From Kiritimatiellia bacterium (GTDB taxonomy: Bacteria; Verrucomicrobiota; Kiritimatiellia; JAAZAB01): a DNA stretch of 57,029 bases. Below are positions 27,901-36,837 of the stretch, in pieces. Each line of letters opens with the position of its first letter. Position 1 is the stretch's first letter. The position numbers and the translations under genes are program-made. Location of the stretch: positions 110,254 to 167,282 of the forward strand of contig JAQUMN010000003.1 in assembly GCA_028718125.1 (NCBI GenBank), written 5' to 3'. The notes below the pieces were generated by a model. The model saw nothing but the letters and a program-made list of their open reading frames with translations. It had not been told where the DNA came from and did not search any database.

Positions 27901-30900
27901 AGTCGCCATCGGAATCGGTCGCATCGGGATTGCCGGGGTCCAAACCAGTAAGCCACGAGTTGGTGGCCACCGAGCGCGCGCCCAGGAACAGATAAAAATC
28001 CGTCAGTATAGGAGTTTTATCTTGTCGACCTCCCGTATTTTGTGCGCCATACGGATTGGCTGGGTTCTTATAATCGTCGGGCAGGAACGAGCTGCTGTTG
28101 GTCAGGGCATTCGTGTGCACAAAGTCGTCAAATGGGGGCACACGCGCCACATGGTCCGCATGGTTCTGGGCATAAGCAATGTAATTATACGACCCGTTGA
28201 CACCCGTATAGACTGTTGAACGATTCACGCAGTCGCGCCACCAAGTGATGGTTGGATGGAGTTTCATGCTTGTATCCAGAACCGTCATATAGTTCGGCGC
28301 CACGGGCTCGTCGAGAACGCCGTCGCTGTTGCGATGATAGGGATCGGGCACATCGTCGAATGTGCAATAGACAAACAAAGGCAAACTGGCGACCTCATCC
28401 CGGGATAGGCGTCGGCCCTTGTTGGCAATGATCTCGGCTTGCGAACGCGGGCCATTCCACACGCGCACTTCGTCAATACAGCCATCAAAAAAACTCCGCG
28501 GCGCATATGAATTGTAACCGGCAGAAGGATTTGTTTCCTCCGCGCCAATAATGACGGAGCTGGCTCGATATACCAGAGTAGATCCGGCAAGGCCTTCAAT
28601 ACCATTATCAGGGGTTTCGCCCGCGTGAATCGACATGCTATTCTCGCCATTCACATAAATCATCAGGTTCGTTCCATCATATACGCCGGCAATGTGGGTC
28701 CAATTCGTTCCGGGTTGAATCTGATGGCTCATGGAAGCCTTGGCCTGGTAAACACCGCGCATGGCGCCGCGGCCATTATATGTGATAAACGGCAGTCCGT
28801 TCACAATCCCCAGCTTGAAATTGGCACTGAGCGGACCGTCCGGATCGGGACACAGCGATGCCCGTTCAATAATGATCTGCTCACCCGCACGCAGCGGATT
28901 ATCCGGCTTGATCCAGGCCTCCGCACAGAACTTCGTCAAGTAACTTTCCGAACCAATCCCCCATGCAGCCATAGTGCGGGCAAAATCGTTTGTACCGTTG
29001 AGCAGGAGCACTCGATTGCGGATCGGATTACGGGGATCCAGCGGATCGTCGCCCGTTTCCCCGACTGAGGAGTTGAGTTCGCCATAATCGCCACGACCGT
29101 CATGGTCGGTATCGAATCCCTCGCTCCCTTCAAATGGAAAGGCCGAGTTATCGAAATTATCCGCGAATCCACCGGAATGCATGGATCCACCATAATGATA
29201 GACCGAGGTAACTCCTGCAAAGGTATATTCAAAGGTATATCCACTATAATAATTGCGACTGACAAAACTGTTCTCGTCAAACATATCGGTGCGCCAGAAC
29301 GGGCTCGGATCCGTGTGGTAATACGAAAGATCGCTGTTGTAAGAATACTCATTCTGATTGGGAAGACCATCGGCATCCAAATCCGTCAGGATCAAGCCGC
29401 TATTGAACGGGCCAACCATGTTTGTCACATTATCTGCGCGGTCCATAAGGTTAGTTGTTCCCAAGTAATCGACAAGCTGACTCAGGGAGGTGAATGGCAC
29501 TCCCGGCGTTCCGACTTGAAAATTATGCGCATCGGCGTTATTGCCGGCATCCAACGGGGCGAGTGAACGTTGCCACCAATATCTTTTAGGCCTGATTGGA
29601 TCATCGGGGTTGACCGGTATCATAAGACTGAGTACGCCCTTGCACGGATTCAAGCCATGATATACTTCCCAGAAATCGTCCATGCCATCCCAATCCGAAT
29701 CATTATCATTGGCCAAGGTAGTATGATATTCAACGTAGCCCAATGCGACGGCCGCCGGGTAGTTGGCGCGGAGATCAGCGAGGTTCGTGGAAACATTATT
29801 AGCAAACATAAAACTCGGGCAAGTGAGGAAATCGGGGGGAATAAACGGCTGCCCATCGCTTTTGACTTGCGGATCCCAGGCCATGCAGGGCCGGCACATG
29901 AAATTGATATTTGTATTATTCCAGCGGGCATCACAATACATAAATTCCGGAACGGCGCCTGTGAGATACTCCCGCCAATTGGGCAGGCCATCGCCATCGA
30001 GATCGGCTTCGGCATCGTTGGTGATTGCACTCGAGCCGGCGTACAATTCCCAACCGTCGGGCAACATATCGTTATCGGTATCGAACGAATCCGGGTTCAA
30101 CGCGCCCTTCTCGGCATTATCGGTTACCCCGTCCCAATCGGTATCCATGGGGTGCGGGTCGTTCGGTGACGGCGCAAGGAGCACACCGGGATCGGTCGGC
30201 CAGAACTTATTTGCCCAGGTGCCGCCGCAATTACGCAGCGGATGCGTGGAATTGGCCCATTCATCGCGATTAACGAGTTTGTCGCCATCACCATCTCCTA
30301 TGGCATCGCCAGCGTAATTGGGATTCAAACCGACATAAAGCTCCCAGCCATCCGGCATTTCGTCGCCTATTCCAACGTCTTCGGAATCCTGAAAGTCCGG
30401 GCGCGTATAACTGTTGCGGTTGGTCACCGAAACGTCGTTATTTGTAACCATTAGCCCACCGGCATTCCACGACAACCGGCCCAGGTAATCTCCACTCAGA
30501 TATTCCTGGTAGGTAATATAAGCGGCGGTATTTGGCGCGGCTTCCGGCTCATTGGTCCCGGCGGCCACCATGTTCGTCCAGGCAGTTTTTGGGCTAAAAC
30601 TGCAGACCCCGGGTCCCGGGGTGGCAGGCGCCATCACATAAACCGCATCGTGCTTGACGGGCGGATTGATGATTGCAATGTCGCCGGCCGAATAATTTCC
30701 ACTGTTGTCCACATCAACCCAGACCGGATAGCTCTGCTGGAAGTCGCCTAAATTGGTCGCCGTGCCGTAATAGACCGTATTTGTATAGTTGGTCCCGGTT
30801 TGACGGTTGGCCAGCGCCGCCGTGGCCTTGATGATGGTGTCTTGGTAAAGATCGAAGACATTGGAGCCATTATTGATATATTTATCTTCCCAGACGCCGG

Positions 30901-33658
30901 ACGGACTATGTATCACCCCAACGAAGCACACCGCATTGGTGAACGCCGTCCCCGCCATCCCGGCGGTCAGCACGAACTGATTGGCAACCGTGGCATAAAA
31001 ATCTCCGTCCGGATTCCTATCCCAGTTCGCAGAATCGAGCGCATTACTGACCGCCGAAGGCGTAATCATGTTGACTTCCCAATAGTCATCCATCCCGTCG
31101 CCATCGGTGTCGCAATGGGTTGGATCGGTGCCTTCTTTGAACTCAGTATTATCGGACCGAAGATCTTTGTCGGTATCATCATCTATCAATAATGGGATCA
31201 GAGGTGAAATCTCTACCCACGTGAACCCGGCACTGTTGGTAACCCCCTGCACAAGGGATTCCGCTGAGCGCCAATACCAGAAATAATATTTCCAACCGTC
31301 CGACACTTCGTCATTCTGCGTATCATAAGCCTTTGGATCAGTGCCAGGATCGTCGCCGGTCCCGTATAAACCGTCCAGTCCACGGCACTCGTAAATATTG
31401 TAGAACGGATCGCCCGTGGCATAGCCGAAGTTGTTAACCGTGTACTGGTAGGAAGGCATTCCCGGCTCTATCAGGCGATCATGATCTAAGGGATATGCGG
31501 CAGCGCCATTCTCGTTTATTAACGTCAGGTTTCCCTCGGTTCGCGCCCCCATGGGTGGGGTCGCGCTCCATTTTGGAATGAAATCGCCGTCCGGGTTACC
31601 CTGGGCGCCATTATCGCCCTTTATAGACATCGGATCGAGACCGTTATCCCGTTCCCACTGATCCGGCAAGCCATCCCCATCAATATCACCGACATTGTCG
31701 TTCGTGTTCCATGCACGGCTGAAATATAACTGGATATTCCGGTTGCGATCCATGGACCCGGTAATAGGATTTACTAATGCCCCTGGTGTCATCGCAGCGA
31801 TATCACCGGCCCATTTAAAAAAGAAGCTCTTATATCCCGTATTTGTGGCTGGGATCGCCGTGATTGTAATTTCCCGACTTGGTTCCGTGCTGAAATACCA
31901 AGACTCAATGCCGTCAAAAACCCCCGCGTTGGTCGGTGATATGACCACGGTTCCCGTCCCCAGACCATTCAGATTAGTATCCGATATCGTAATGACATGC
32001 ACCGTCAATCGCCAGCCGTATCCATAATTTCCTACAAAGGTCGTAGTCGCCAAAGAACTGTTGGTTTGTGTTTCGGTTGGCGGAACCGGCGGGTCATAAC
32101 CAACGACCGCTCTCCAATGGATGGTATAAAGCCCCACTGGCGCATTGGTTAGCGTAGCGACACCGATTCCGCTCAACGCACTACTGCTGTAAGTCGCAAA
32201 ATCCATCGGATATGTGGTAAATTCCCACGATATGTTCGTTGGCGATGTCTCCGAATTCGTTACTATAATCGTCCCCACGTTCCGCGTATATGTGCCGACA
32301 ACCGTCGGAGTCAGAGCGCCGGTGATATTGATGGTGTTGCTGGCCGGCTTGGTGTAACCGAATACGTCATTGAAGCTGATTGCATAACTGCCCGTAGGAA
32401 TGGAAGCCAGATCCTGGGAGTTTGTGTACATTGCCTTGTACGCACTACTGTTTGTGAAGTCGGTAAATTGCGCAATCTGCCAGGTGGATGTGGAGCCATC
32501 GGTTATGCCGGCAATGACTACGGAAAGAGAGTTCGTGTAGGGCAGATAGGTTTTTGTCAGGGTCAGGTTGGTAGTGGATGAAAACGAATCCCTGGTCGGC
32601 TGATACCAGTCCTTGATACGCAGATAATCCACATAATGCGAAATATGAGTGCTCACGCTCTTGGAGTCCGTGCGTAAACGCCACGTACCGTCGCTATCCA
32701 CCTGCCACCGGGCACCGGCGCTCGCCGCGGCATCATCCTGTAAATCCACCATCAGCGTGAAGTTATCATTGGGTAAATACGTGACCGAAAACGTCAGGTC
32801 CGGGCTGGAAACCGTGCTGGCCTGCGTAGTGCTGGCCGGCGTGGCATAGCCCGCCAGCGCTCCCCATGTGGTCGTGTACATGCCCACCGGGGCATTAGTC
32901 AGCACGGCGTTGTTCGTACCGCTTAAAGCGCTGCTGCTGTAAGTCGCAAAATCCGCCGGAGCCGTGATCGTCCACCAGCCATTAGTCGGGGAAACATTGG
33001 TGACCGTGATCGTACCGCACACCCGCGCGTATGTCCCTGTAATGCTATTGGTCACCGGACTGTCCCCGGTAATATTGGTGGTCACCGAAGAAGGCGAGGT
33101 ATATCCGGTCAGGTTCGAAAACGCTATTGTATACTGGCCGGTCGGTATCGGCACAAGGTCGTAATTGCCGGCAAATGGCGACACGCTATAGGCGCTCGAA
33201 TTGGTCCACTCCGAGGGGCTCGTCACATTCCAATAAACGGGCGAAGGCATGCCGGCAGGTCCCGCAACCGTCACCGAGAGTGTGTTGGTGTATGGGATAT
33301 ATAAGTTGGTATTCCAGCTATCGTTGGTAAGGTTAAGACTAATGGCGTTTGGAACATAATAGTTGATCATCGTTAAAAAATTAATGACAAGATAAGGCCC
33401 GTTATTGGGAACATTTTGTCCGCTGATGTTTGTAGTCGCGTTAGGAAGAATCCCCCATCGCGCATTAGCCTGAATAAGGGTATGTCGTGTGTTATAATTA
33501 ATTCCAGCCGGATAATCGCTTCCGGCATAATTAGTAACGACATCCAGAACCCATACATTAGTAAAGTCCGCAAAGGCAGCTCGTGGAACGAATACCAAGA
33601 GAGCGATTGCCCCAAAGAGCGCGCTAAATTTACGGAGCTTGGCCAATTTATAATTCAT
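24977..33658 (-). CDS. Giant secreted multidomain protein (PEGA-like, DxDxDG, LamG and FG-GAP-like repeats)
   Basis: About 2893 residues with an N-terminal signal peptide (KFSALFGAIALLVFVPRAAFA). Residues about 50-600 hold repeated PEGA-like units: PVGMYTTTWGALAGY and FATYSSSALSG recur. A long section follows with many thrombospondin type 3-like calcium loops (DIDGDGLPDQWE, DTDGDGMDDYWE, DSDGDCLPDWWE). A LamG/concanavalin-like domain spans about 1545-1760 (LLLNGTNDFA...FCAEAWIKP...WTHIAGVYDGTNLMIYVNG). The last 290 residues are about six FG-GAP/VCBS-like units of the form PVPGDYDGDGRSD. No C-terminal sorting signal is recognised. Likely a cell-surface or exported adhesion or carbohydrate-binding protein; no catalytic domain is seen. 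Confidence 0.85.
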   Translation of the reverse strand: MNYKLAKLRKFSALFGAIALLVFVPRAAFADFTNVWVLDVVTNYAGSDYPAGINYNTRHTLIQANARWGILPNATTNISGQNVPNNGPYLVINFLTMINYYVPNAISLNLTNDSWNTNLYIPYTNTLSVTVAGPAGMPSPVYWNVTSPSEWTNSSAYSVSPFAGNYDLVPIPTGQYTIAFSNLTGYTSPSSVTTNITGDSPVTNSITGTYARVCGTITVTNVSPTNGWWTITAPADFATYSSSALSGTNNAVLTNAPVGMYTTTWGALAGYATPASTTQASTVSSPDLTFSVTYLPNDNFTLMVDLQDDAAASAGARWQVDSDGTWRLRTDSKSVSTHISHYVDYLRIKDWYQPTRDSFSSTTNLTLTKTYLPYTNSLSVVIAGITDGSTSTWQIAQFTDFTNSSAYKAMYTNSQDLASIPTGSYAISFNDVFGYTKPASNTINITGALTPTVVGTYTRNVGTIIVTNSETSPTNISWEFTTYPMDFATYSSSALSGIGVATLTNAPVGLYTIHWRAVVGYDPPVPPTETQTNSSLATTTFVGNYGYGWRLTVHVITISDTNLNGLGTGTVVISPTNAGVFDGIESWYFSTEPSREITITAIPATNTGYKSFFFKWAGDIAAMTPGALVNPITGSMDRNRNIQLYFSRAWNTNDNVGDIDGDGLPDQWERDNGLDPMSIKGDNGAQGNPDGDFIPKWSATPPMGARTEGNLTLINENGAAAYPLDHDRLIEPGMPSYQYTVNNFGYATGDPFYNIYECRGLDGLYGTGDDPGTDPKAYDTQNDEVSDGWKYYFWYWRSAESLVQGVTNSAGFTWVEISPLIPLLIDDDTDKDLRSDNTEFKEGTDPTHCDTDGDGMDDYWEVNMITPSAVSNALDSANWDRNPDGDFYATVANQFVLTAGMAGTAFTNAVCFVGVIHSPSGVWEDKYINNGSNVFDLYQDTIIKATAALANRQTGTNYTNTVYYGTATNLGDFQQSYPVWVDVDNSGNYSAGDIAIINPPVKHDAVYVMAPATPGPGVCSFSPKTAWTNMVAAGTNEPEAAPNTAAYITYQEYLSGDYLGRLSWNAGGLMVTNNDVSVTNRNSYTRPDFQDSEDVGIGDEMPDGWELYVGLNPNYAGDAIGDGDGDKLVNRDEWANSTHPLRNCGGTWANKFWPTDPGVLLAPSPNDPHPMDTDWDGVTDNAEKGALNPDSFDTDNDMLPDGWELYAGSSAITNDAEADLDGDGLPNWREYLTGAVPEFMYCDARWNNTNINFMCRPCMAWDPQVKSDGQPFIPPDFLTCPSFMFANNVSTNLADLRANYPAAVALGYVEYHTTLANDNDSDWDGMDDFWEVYHGLNPCKGVLSLMIPVNPDDPIRPKRYWWQRSLAPLDAGNNADAHNFQVGTPGVPFTSLSQLVDYLGTTNLMDRADNVTNMVGPFNSGLILTDLDADGLPNQNEYSYNSDLSYYHTDPSPFWRTDMFDENSFVSRNYYSGYTFEYTFAGVTSVYHYGGSMHSGGFADNFDNSAFPFEGSEGFDTDHDGRGDYGELNSSVGETGDDPLDPRNPIRNRVLLLNGTNDFARTMAAWGIGSESYLTKFCAEAWIKPDNPLRAGEQIIIERASLCPDPDGPLSANFKLGIVNGLPFITYNGRGAMRGVYQAKASMSHQIQPGTNWTHIAGVYDGTNLMIYVNGENSMSIHAGETPDNGIEGLAGSTLVYRASSVIIGAEETNPSAGYNSYAPRSFFDGCIDEVRVWNGPRSQAEIIANKGRRLSRDEVASLPLFVYCTFDDVPDPYHRNSDGVLDEPVAPNYMTVLDTSMKLHPTITWWRDCVNRSTVYTGVNGSYNYIAYAQNHADHVARVPPFDDFVHTNALTNSSSFLPDDYKNPANPYGAQNTGGRQDKTPILTDFYLFLGARSVATNSWLTGLDPGNPDATDSDGDCLPDWWEQLYGLNPEDDTGDNGKWGDPDHDGLSNFAEYQAGTDPLNSETYGTGVGDYDYPRGVYSRTYGEMYTDGDGMPDVWEDQYGLDPQKDDANLDLDGDGWSNYQEFIGGTDPSSSSSYPTPAVSGTVHYYGTNFVALTTARVRGLPSTNMITPLNHAAGQVACDALGNFSLTGLHEGAFRLFGYLDLNNDNSWTGNNVGETYSTEPAGQGEDPGQFFYMNATPCSGFRVGISDNQPGYSRAVLSDNTTSASWDALYHLVFSKISQSGAPTVLDKWKTGPSFGEWDFQMAGIYGLAAGTYRWYALGLPADRHGVFAVNWPSSPTKPTLISPLGGNFYYARGALAWNMDFYSTRYRLQIERRAANGSYNSVLDTYYPVPYRDNDGYFRDELPMYLNDLPNGVYRWRVAGWNPRSESALSDWSTFTVNLSATYSYSVSGDIYYFGKVPATRIIVEAFDNRGFSGKPAARMTLTPPASASVVKCSYTLYGLQQGNYYVRAFLDVSPVGGTGPSGRLDYWSSFGFYRDQDNFYQPGVVNLTGAQVVNGANIIIRDRDTDNDDLPDAWEMAYFGNLNQTGEMDFDGDGETNLEEYIKDGVNQNPSSWDTDGDGLSDGFESHYNGAVFGFARRITSVGSELNPNMRDTDGDGYSDGAELLRYHTDPLRYDSGDPETYPTYRPLCTDAWASPGDYDGDGRSDIGIYDYNAGIWRVFTMNVGYFECPFGSAQTPMAGDYDGDGLSLPMVGDYDGDGRTDFSFYDKGLWTIYFTQSGRQPVAGGFGDASMVPVQGDYDGDGHTELGVYDTDSSYWYIYNLWSGRLDVRSFGAPGMIPVPGDYNGDGAVDYALYAPATGNWMIGCAHKYYGTWSVSSGGLGGPGWMPVPGDYDGDGRSDYCLFNESTGGWIIYTTTGQSAQGGFGWAGCVPVPGDYDGDGRTDLAIYDTNTGAWYIYCWSGASYAGGFGGPGSSPILKGRF

Positions 33659-33733
33659 AACAATGACCAAATGCAAAAGGAGTTAAAGACACCACTCCCC
33701 TAGCCCAAAATGATTCTTATACTTCAACGACGG

Positions 33734-33763
33734 AGTATAGCACCATCGATTGAATATAAGCAA
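33734..33763 (-). promoter_or_regulatory. Sigma70-type promoter of the giant-protein gene
   Basis: Read on the minus strand, TTGCTT (33763-33758) and TATACT (33739-33734) are spaced by 18 bases, about 75 bases before the start codon at 33658. Confidence 0.5.
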
Positions 33764-34160
33764 CTATTTTTTTAGGGTTTTTCAATTTTTCTTTCGCCTG
33801 AAAAACGGCCCTTTACCCAGTCGTCTCGCGCAACGCGTGACAAGAAGTCTGCCTGCCCCGCTTTTAGCGGGGTCGTCTGTCCTCCACCAGCTCTCCTTCG
33901 GGCGTTAAGCTGTCTTGAGCACGCCGGCTCTTTAATTTAGGCAACGATCCGCATCGCAGCGCGTAGTGCGCCTCCCACAAGATAGACATGTTTTGGCGGG
34001 AGGGGCGCCAACCCCAATTTCAGAATTCGATCGCCATGCCGGAAGACAAAAATCATTCTTGGGTTGTGGACATAGCCGGCGCTGATTACATCAATTGTAA
34101 ATACGCTTGCCGTTAACAGTATGATAATAGCCGTAACTATCCCTAACCCTACCGAATGGA
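33764..34160. other. Gene-free stretch with one strong hairpin
   Basis: No convincing gene is seen. CCCCGCTTTTAGCGGGG at 33856-33872 is a perfect 6-bp-stem hairpin without a T-run. Phrase-like CTGCCTGCC and GTCTGTCCTCC sequence flanks it. It lies downstream of the small operon at 34161-34823. Confidence 0.5.
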
Positions 34161-34433
34161 TCAACAAGACGGTAAAGTTGCCGGACTGGTACAAGCGCCG
34201 ATTTCCGGATGGCCAGTGGTCTTCCTTGAGGCGCTCAAACAGGCATCAGACATAATCACAAATGGCGGCTCTCCGTGTCGGGCAATAAAGGCGGACAGGG
34301 TGTCATATTTTATGCCCTCGGCCATAAAACCGCCATCGGCGCAAGAATATAGCACCAGCGGCACGGGCGGGCGGTTCCGCCGTTGCAATTCGGCCAATAG
34401 ATGTTCGATTCTGCTTTTTCGGGTAGAGCTCAT
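34161..34433 (-). CDS. Small hypothetical protein, second gene of a two-gene operon
   Basis: A 90-residue product that I do not recognise. Its ribosome-binding site AAGGAG overlaps the end of the upstream gene, and only three bases separate the two, so they are translated together. The protein has a basic N terminus (RKSRIEHLLAELQRRNRPP), a small strand VPLVLYSCADGG and no membrane segment. Context (a neighbour with a Cys/His cluster) hints at a mobile-element or phage accessory gene, but nothing proves it. Confidence 0.55.
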   Translation of the reverse strand: MSSTRKSRIEHLLAELQRRNRPPVPLVLYSCADGGFMAEGIKYDTLSAFIARHGEPPFVIMSDACLSASRKTTGHPEIGACTSPATLPSC

Positions 34434-34436
34434 TTT

Positions 34437-34823
34437 TTAGGCTCCTTTCTGTTTTGAGAGTTCGCGTTCGATGGCACCCAGGCGATCATCCAGCGTAGAA
34501 ATTTCAATTGCACGGAGCAACACGCCAGCCAGCATTCCCACGGCGGAACCAATCCTGCGATCCAAACGGCCCGTTTGGACGTTCTTAATTGTATTCGACA
34601 ATAACTTGCAAACATCAGCCGGGCTCTTAAATTCTGCCGGCGACATGCCAACATCTTCAAGTAAAAGCAATGCTGTCTGTCGACTTCGCAGCAGGCCGCC
34701 GCGTTGCCTTGACAGGGTGCGCTCGGTCGCGCGAGCAGGATCATGATTAAAACACACCCCATTCAATTGCGGCCTCATCTTGCAAGGTGTTCCATCGGCC
34801 TGTATTTCTTGACAAGTATCCAT
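34437..34823 (-). CDS. Small Cys/His-motif protein (HGG/terminase-accessory-like N terminus)
   Basis: A 128-residue protein. The N terminus has C-x9-C-x8-C-x2-H (CQEIQADGTPCKMRPQLNGV then CFNHDP), which resembles the small zinc motif at the start of many phage or plasmid hypothetical proteins (CxxH followed by DP). The rest is helical: LLRSRQTALLLLEDVGMSP, LCKLLSNTIKNVQTGRLDRR-like helices, ending in a short coiled coil. AGGAGG six bases upstream fixes the start at 34823. It may be part of a decayed prophage; role unknown. Confidence 0.6.
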   Translation of the reverse strand: MDTCQEIQADGTPCKMRPQLNGVCFNHDPARATERTLSRQRGGLLRSRQTALLLLEDVGMSPAEFKSPADVCKLLSNTIKNVQTGRLDRRIGSAVGMLAGVLLRAIEISTLDDRLGAIERELSKQKGA

Positions 34824-35185
34824 ATTCAGCCTCCTATCTATAGTTTTTGGTTTATCATCCGTTGCATACATGGTTTTTATTTTACCATCTCGTACCTTCT
34901 TGTTTTTGTTAGGGACCCGGTTTTAAAACCCGTTTATCTTGATTATTCCTCTCGCATAGCACCGTTGCAATTAGCGGTGCGCAATGTGTCCTTCGTCTCA
35001 GCTCAGGCAGTCAGGAGTCAGAATCCAGAATAAAATACGCAAGAATCAGCCATTGAAGACCGCAAGGGAATTCCGCCAAGACCCTGCGTTTATCGCCTGT
35101 TCTCTTCGTATTCTCTTGGCCCATACGGGGTTCCTTATTCTGACTACTGACTTCTGAATTCTGGCTCCTGCAGAGCAGTTACTGT

Positions 35186-35520
35186 CCTCCCACCTATAGC
35201 CACAATTTAAACCTGGATACAGGACTTGTCATGATCCTGATACGCCTGGCATTAACGTAATCGCATCCACCGTTGCCTGATGTTGTACCGCCGGTCCACC
35301 GCCGCCGGTCGCGGAGCCGGACCTAGTGGCATTATGGCCTCCTACATATAGCGCCGTTGTCAACGTGCTGCCGGACATTGCGCGATTCATAGCACGTCTG
35401 GCATTTACGTTATTGCTCGTCAATTCGCTTGTTTTGCGAATTGAACCTTAAACGGATCTGTTCCGCGCGGTTGTCAAGAATACATGCCTCCTACCTATAG
35501 CCAGAATGTCAACCTCTTGA
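35186..35520. repeat. Three tandem units of about 150 bp (CCTCCYACMTATAGC)
   Basis: The motif CCTCC-C/T-AC-C/A-TATAGC begins at 35186, 35338 and 35487 (152 and 149 bases apart). Between them GCCTGGCATTAACGTAATCGC-like sequence recurs as GTCTGGCATTTACGTTATTGC. Sequence similar to the third copy (ATAGCCAGAATGTCAACC) also occurs at about 51829-51847. Confidence 0.6.
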
Positions 35521-35611
35521 AGACGGACGACAGACCCTTCTTCGCTCGGGGAGCTACGCAGGGCAAGCGCCAGATGACGGACCTGAACGGAAGGCGGAGG
35601 ACTGACCGGAA

Positions 35612-35811
35612 GTGTGTTCGAATTCGGTTCTAAAAGGGCCGCGGTGATTCTGGCCTGTCTGCGGGCTTCTGGCGCGAGGGATAACCACGAGGTTAATCCC
35701 CAGCGCCACGCACCCCCATCCAAGCCAGACTAACCTTGCCTTTTCGAAGTCCGCTCCCGCCGTCGCTACGAGCTATGGCGGGCAGGCCGCGAACACCCGA
35801 ATTCGACACAC
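35612..35811 (+). repeat. Hairpin element H, copy 2
   Basis: Terminal inverted repeats AGTGTGTTCGAATTCGGTT and CCCGAATTCGACACAC bound a 200-bp imperfect palindrome. Central stem at 35671-35706: GGCGC-GAGGGATAACC-ACGA-GGTTAATCCCC-AGCGCC. The body is about 85-90 percent identical by eye to the copy at 51488-51657. Confidence 0.8.
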
Positions 35812-36029
35812 GGTGCCATCGGGCAAAGCCCGATATTTACCGGAGCGAGAATGTCAACCAAGGGAAACTAGCCGCAGAACGGCAGACACCAGACGACGGA
35901 CCGGAAGGCGGGAGACGGCAGAGCGGAGAGCGTGGGCGCGATCAATGCCAACAAGTTCTTATTCTTTAAAATAAGGGCAGATTCTGTGCGTCCTGACCCT
36001 GTGCGTCCTAGTCGGCCACGGCATCATGC

Positions 36030-36830
36030 TTAGCGCGCCCTATACCCCACCCGGTTCTGGAAATAAACCCGCGTGGAATAGAGTTTTGAGTTGCGGGAGA
36101 CAAATTTATCCTGCTCCGTCGGGTTGCTTTGCAGCGTCCTGGCTCGCATCATATCGTCGCCACTTAGCATTTCCAGGGCTATATCTATGCATAATGGCAA
36201 TTCGGTCAGCTTGTCCACGTAATGTGTAAAATAATTGCCATTAACCAAGTCGGTTTCATTAGTATACACGTAAAAATACAGTTTCCAGACATTTGTTATC
36301 AACATGTCACCACTACTGGCATAGCTATCCCAAGAAGGATTATTAACTAAAGCATAGCAATCCAATGGAACCGGTGTTTTAACTATTCGTTTGCATTTTA
36401 ACGTTTTGTCCGAATTATCAAACATAAAATAAACACCCCGAACAGCCCTTTCATGTGTTGATGCGTCCGGATCATTCGCCAAAGCCAGAAAACGTATGTC
36501 ATCAATTTGCTTCTGCCAAAATTGCATATTGTTTACCCCGGCGCTGCCAGCCCTAATAATCGGACCGGCTACGGCGCAGGACAGCTCGCGGGCCATAAAG
36601 TCCATGGCGGCGCGTGCGGCGGTGTTCATGTCGGCCTTCTGAGTGCCGATGTTCCAGGCGGCGGAACTGCTCTGGAAAATATTGGCGACCATCAGCACAA
36701 GAACCGCCAGGACCGTCATGGCCACGAGGACCTCGATCAATGTGAAACCAGACGACGGCCGACGGAGACGACGCTGAGAAGCAAACGTTGATTTGTTTGC
36801 CATAGCCCTGATCTCTTTAAGAGTGGCCAT
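36030..36830 (-). CDS. Prepilin-type N-terminal cleavage/methylation protein
   Basis: About 266 residues with the type IV prepilin signature SSGFTLIEVLVAMTVLAVLVLMVA (cleavage after Gly28, conserved Glu33) and a basic leader. This is a pseudopilin or minor pilin exported and processed by a PilD-type peptidase. It follows the large PilX/GspK-like gene by 8 bases, so the two act together, as in the Verru_Chthon cassettes of Verrucomicrobia (comparison by layout, not by alignment). Starts at 36830 and 36803 are both possible. The leader residues RRLRRPSSG are encoded by CAGACGACGG phrase DNA. Confidence 0.8.
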   Translation of the reverse strand: MATLKEIRAMANKSTFASQRRLRRPSSGFTLIEVLVAMTVLAVLVLMVANIFQSSSAAWNIGTQKADMNTAARAAMDFMARELSCAVAGPIIRAGSAGVNNMQFWQKQIDDIRFLALANDPDASTHERAVRGVYFMFDNSDKTLKCKRIVKTPVPLDCYALVNNPSWDSYASSGDMLITNVWKLYFYVYTNETDLVNGNYFTHYVDKLTELPLCIDIALEMLSGDDMMRARTLQSNPTEQDKFVSRNSKLYSTRVYFQNRVGYRAR

Positions 36831-36837
36831 ATTTGCT

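Larger units (their letters stand above)
34824..36029. other. 1.2-kb gene-free repeat region
   Basis: No gene is supported. It contains phrase DNA (GTCAGGAGTCAGAATCCAGA at about 35009; TTCTGACTACTGACTTCTGA at about 35139; GACGGACGACAGACCC at 35522; CGGCAGACACCAGACGACGG at about 35880), three copies of a 150-bp unit (35186-35520) and hairpin element H (35612-35811). Confidence 0.65.

Noticed and set aside
25100..33600. Long + strand open frames opposite the giant protein
   Set aside because: They are shadows caused by GGCGAT-type codons of the DxDxDG loops on the coding strand; no domains or ribosome-binding sites.
33937..34194. 85-codon minus-strand frame with a hydrophobic segment, TTG start, overlapping the end of the 34161-34433 gene
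   Set aside because: No ribosome-binding site, a 34-base overlap, and the end runs into phrase-like non-coding DNA; not enough to call a gene.
35186..35520. CRISPR array
   Set aside because: Three units with about 150-base spacing and diverged copies; repeats and spacers are the wrong length and no cas gene is present.
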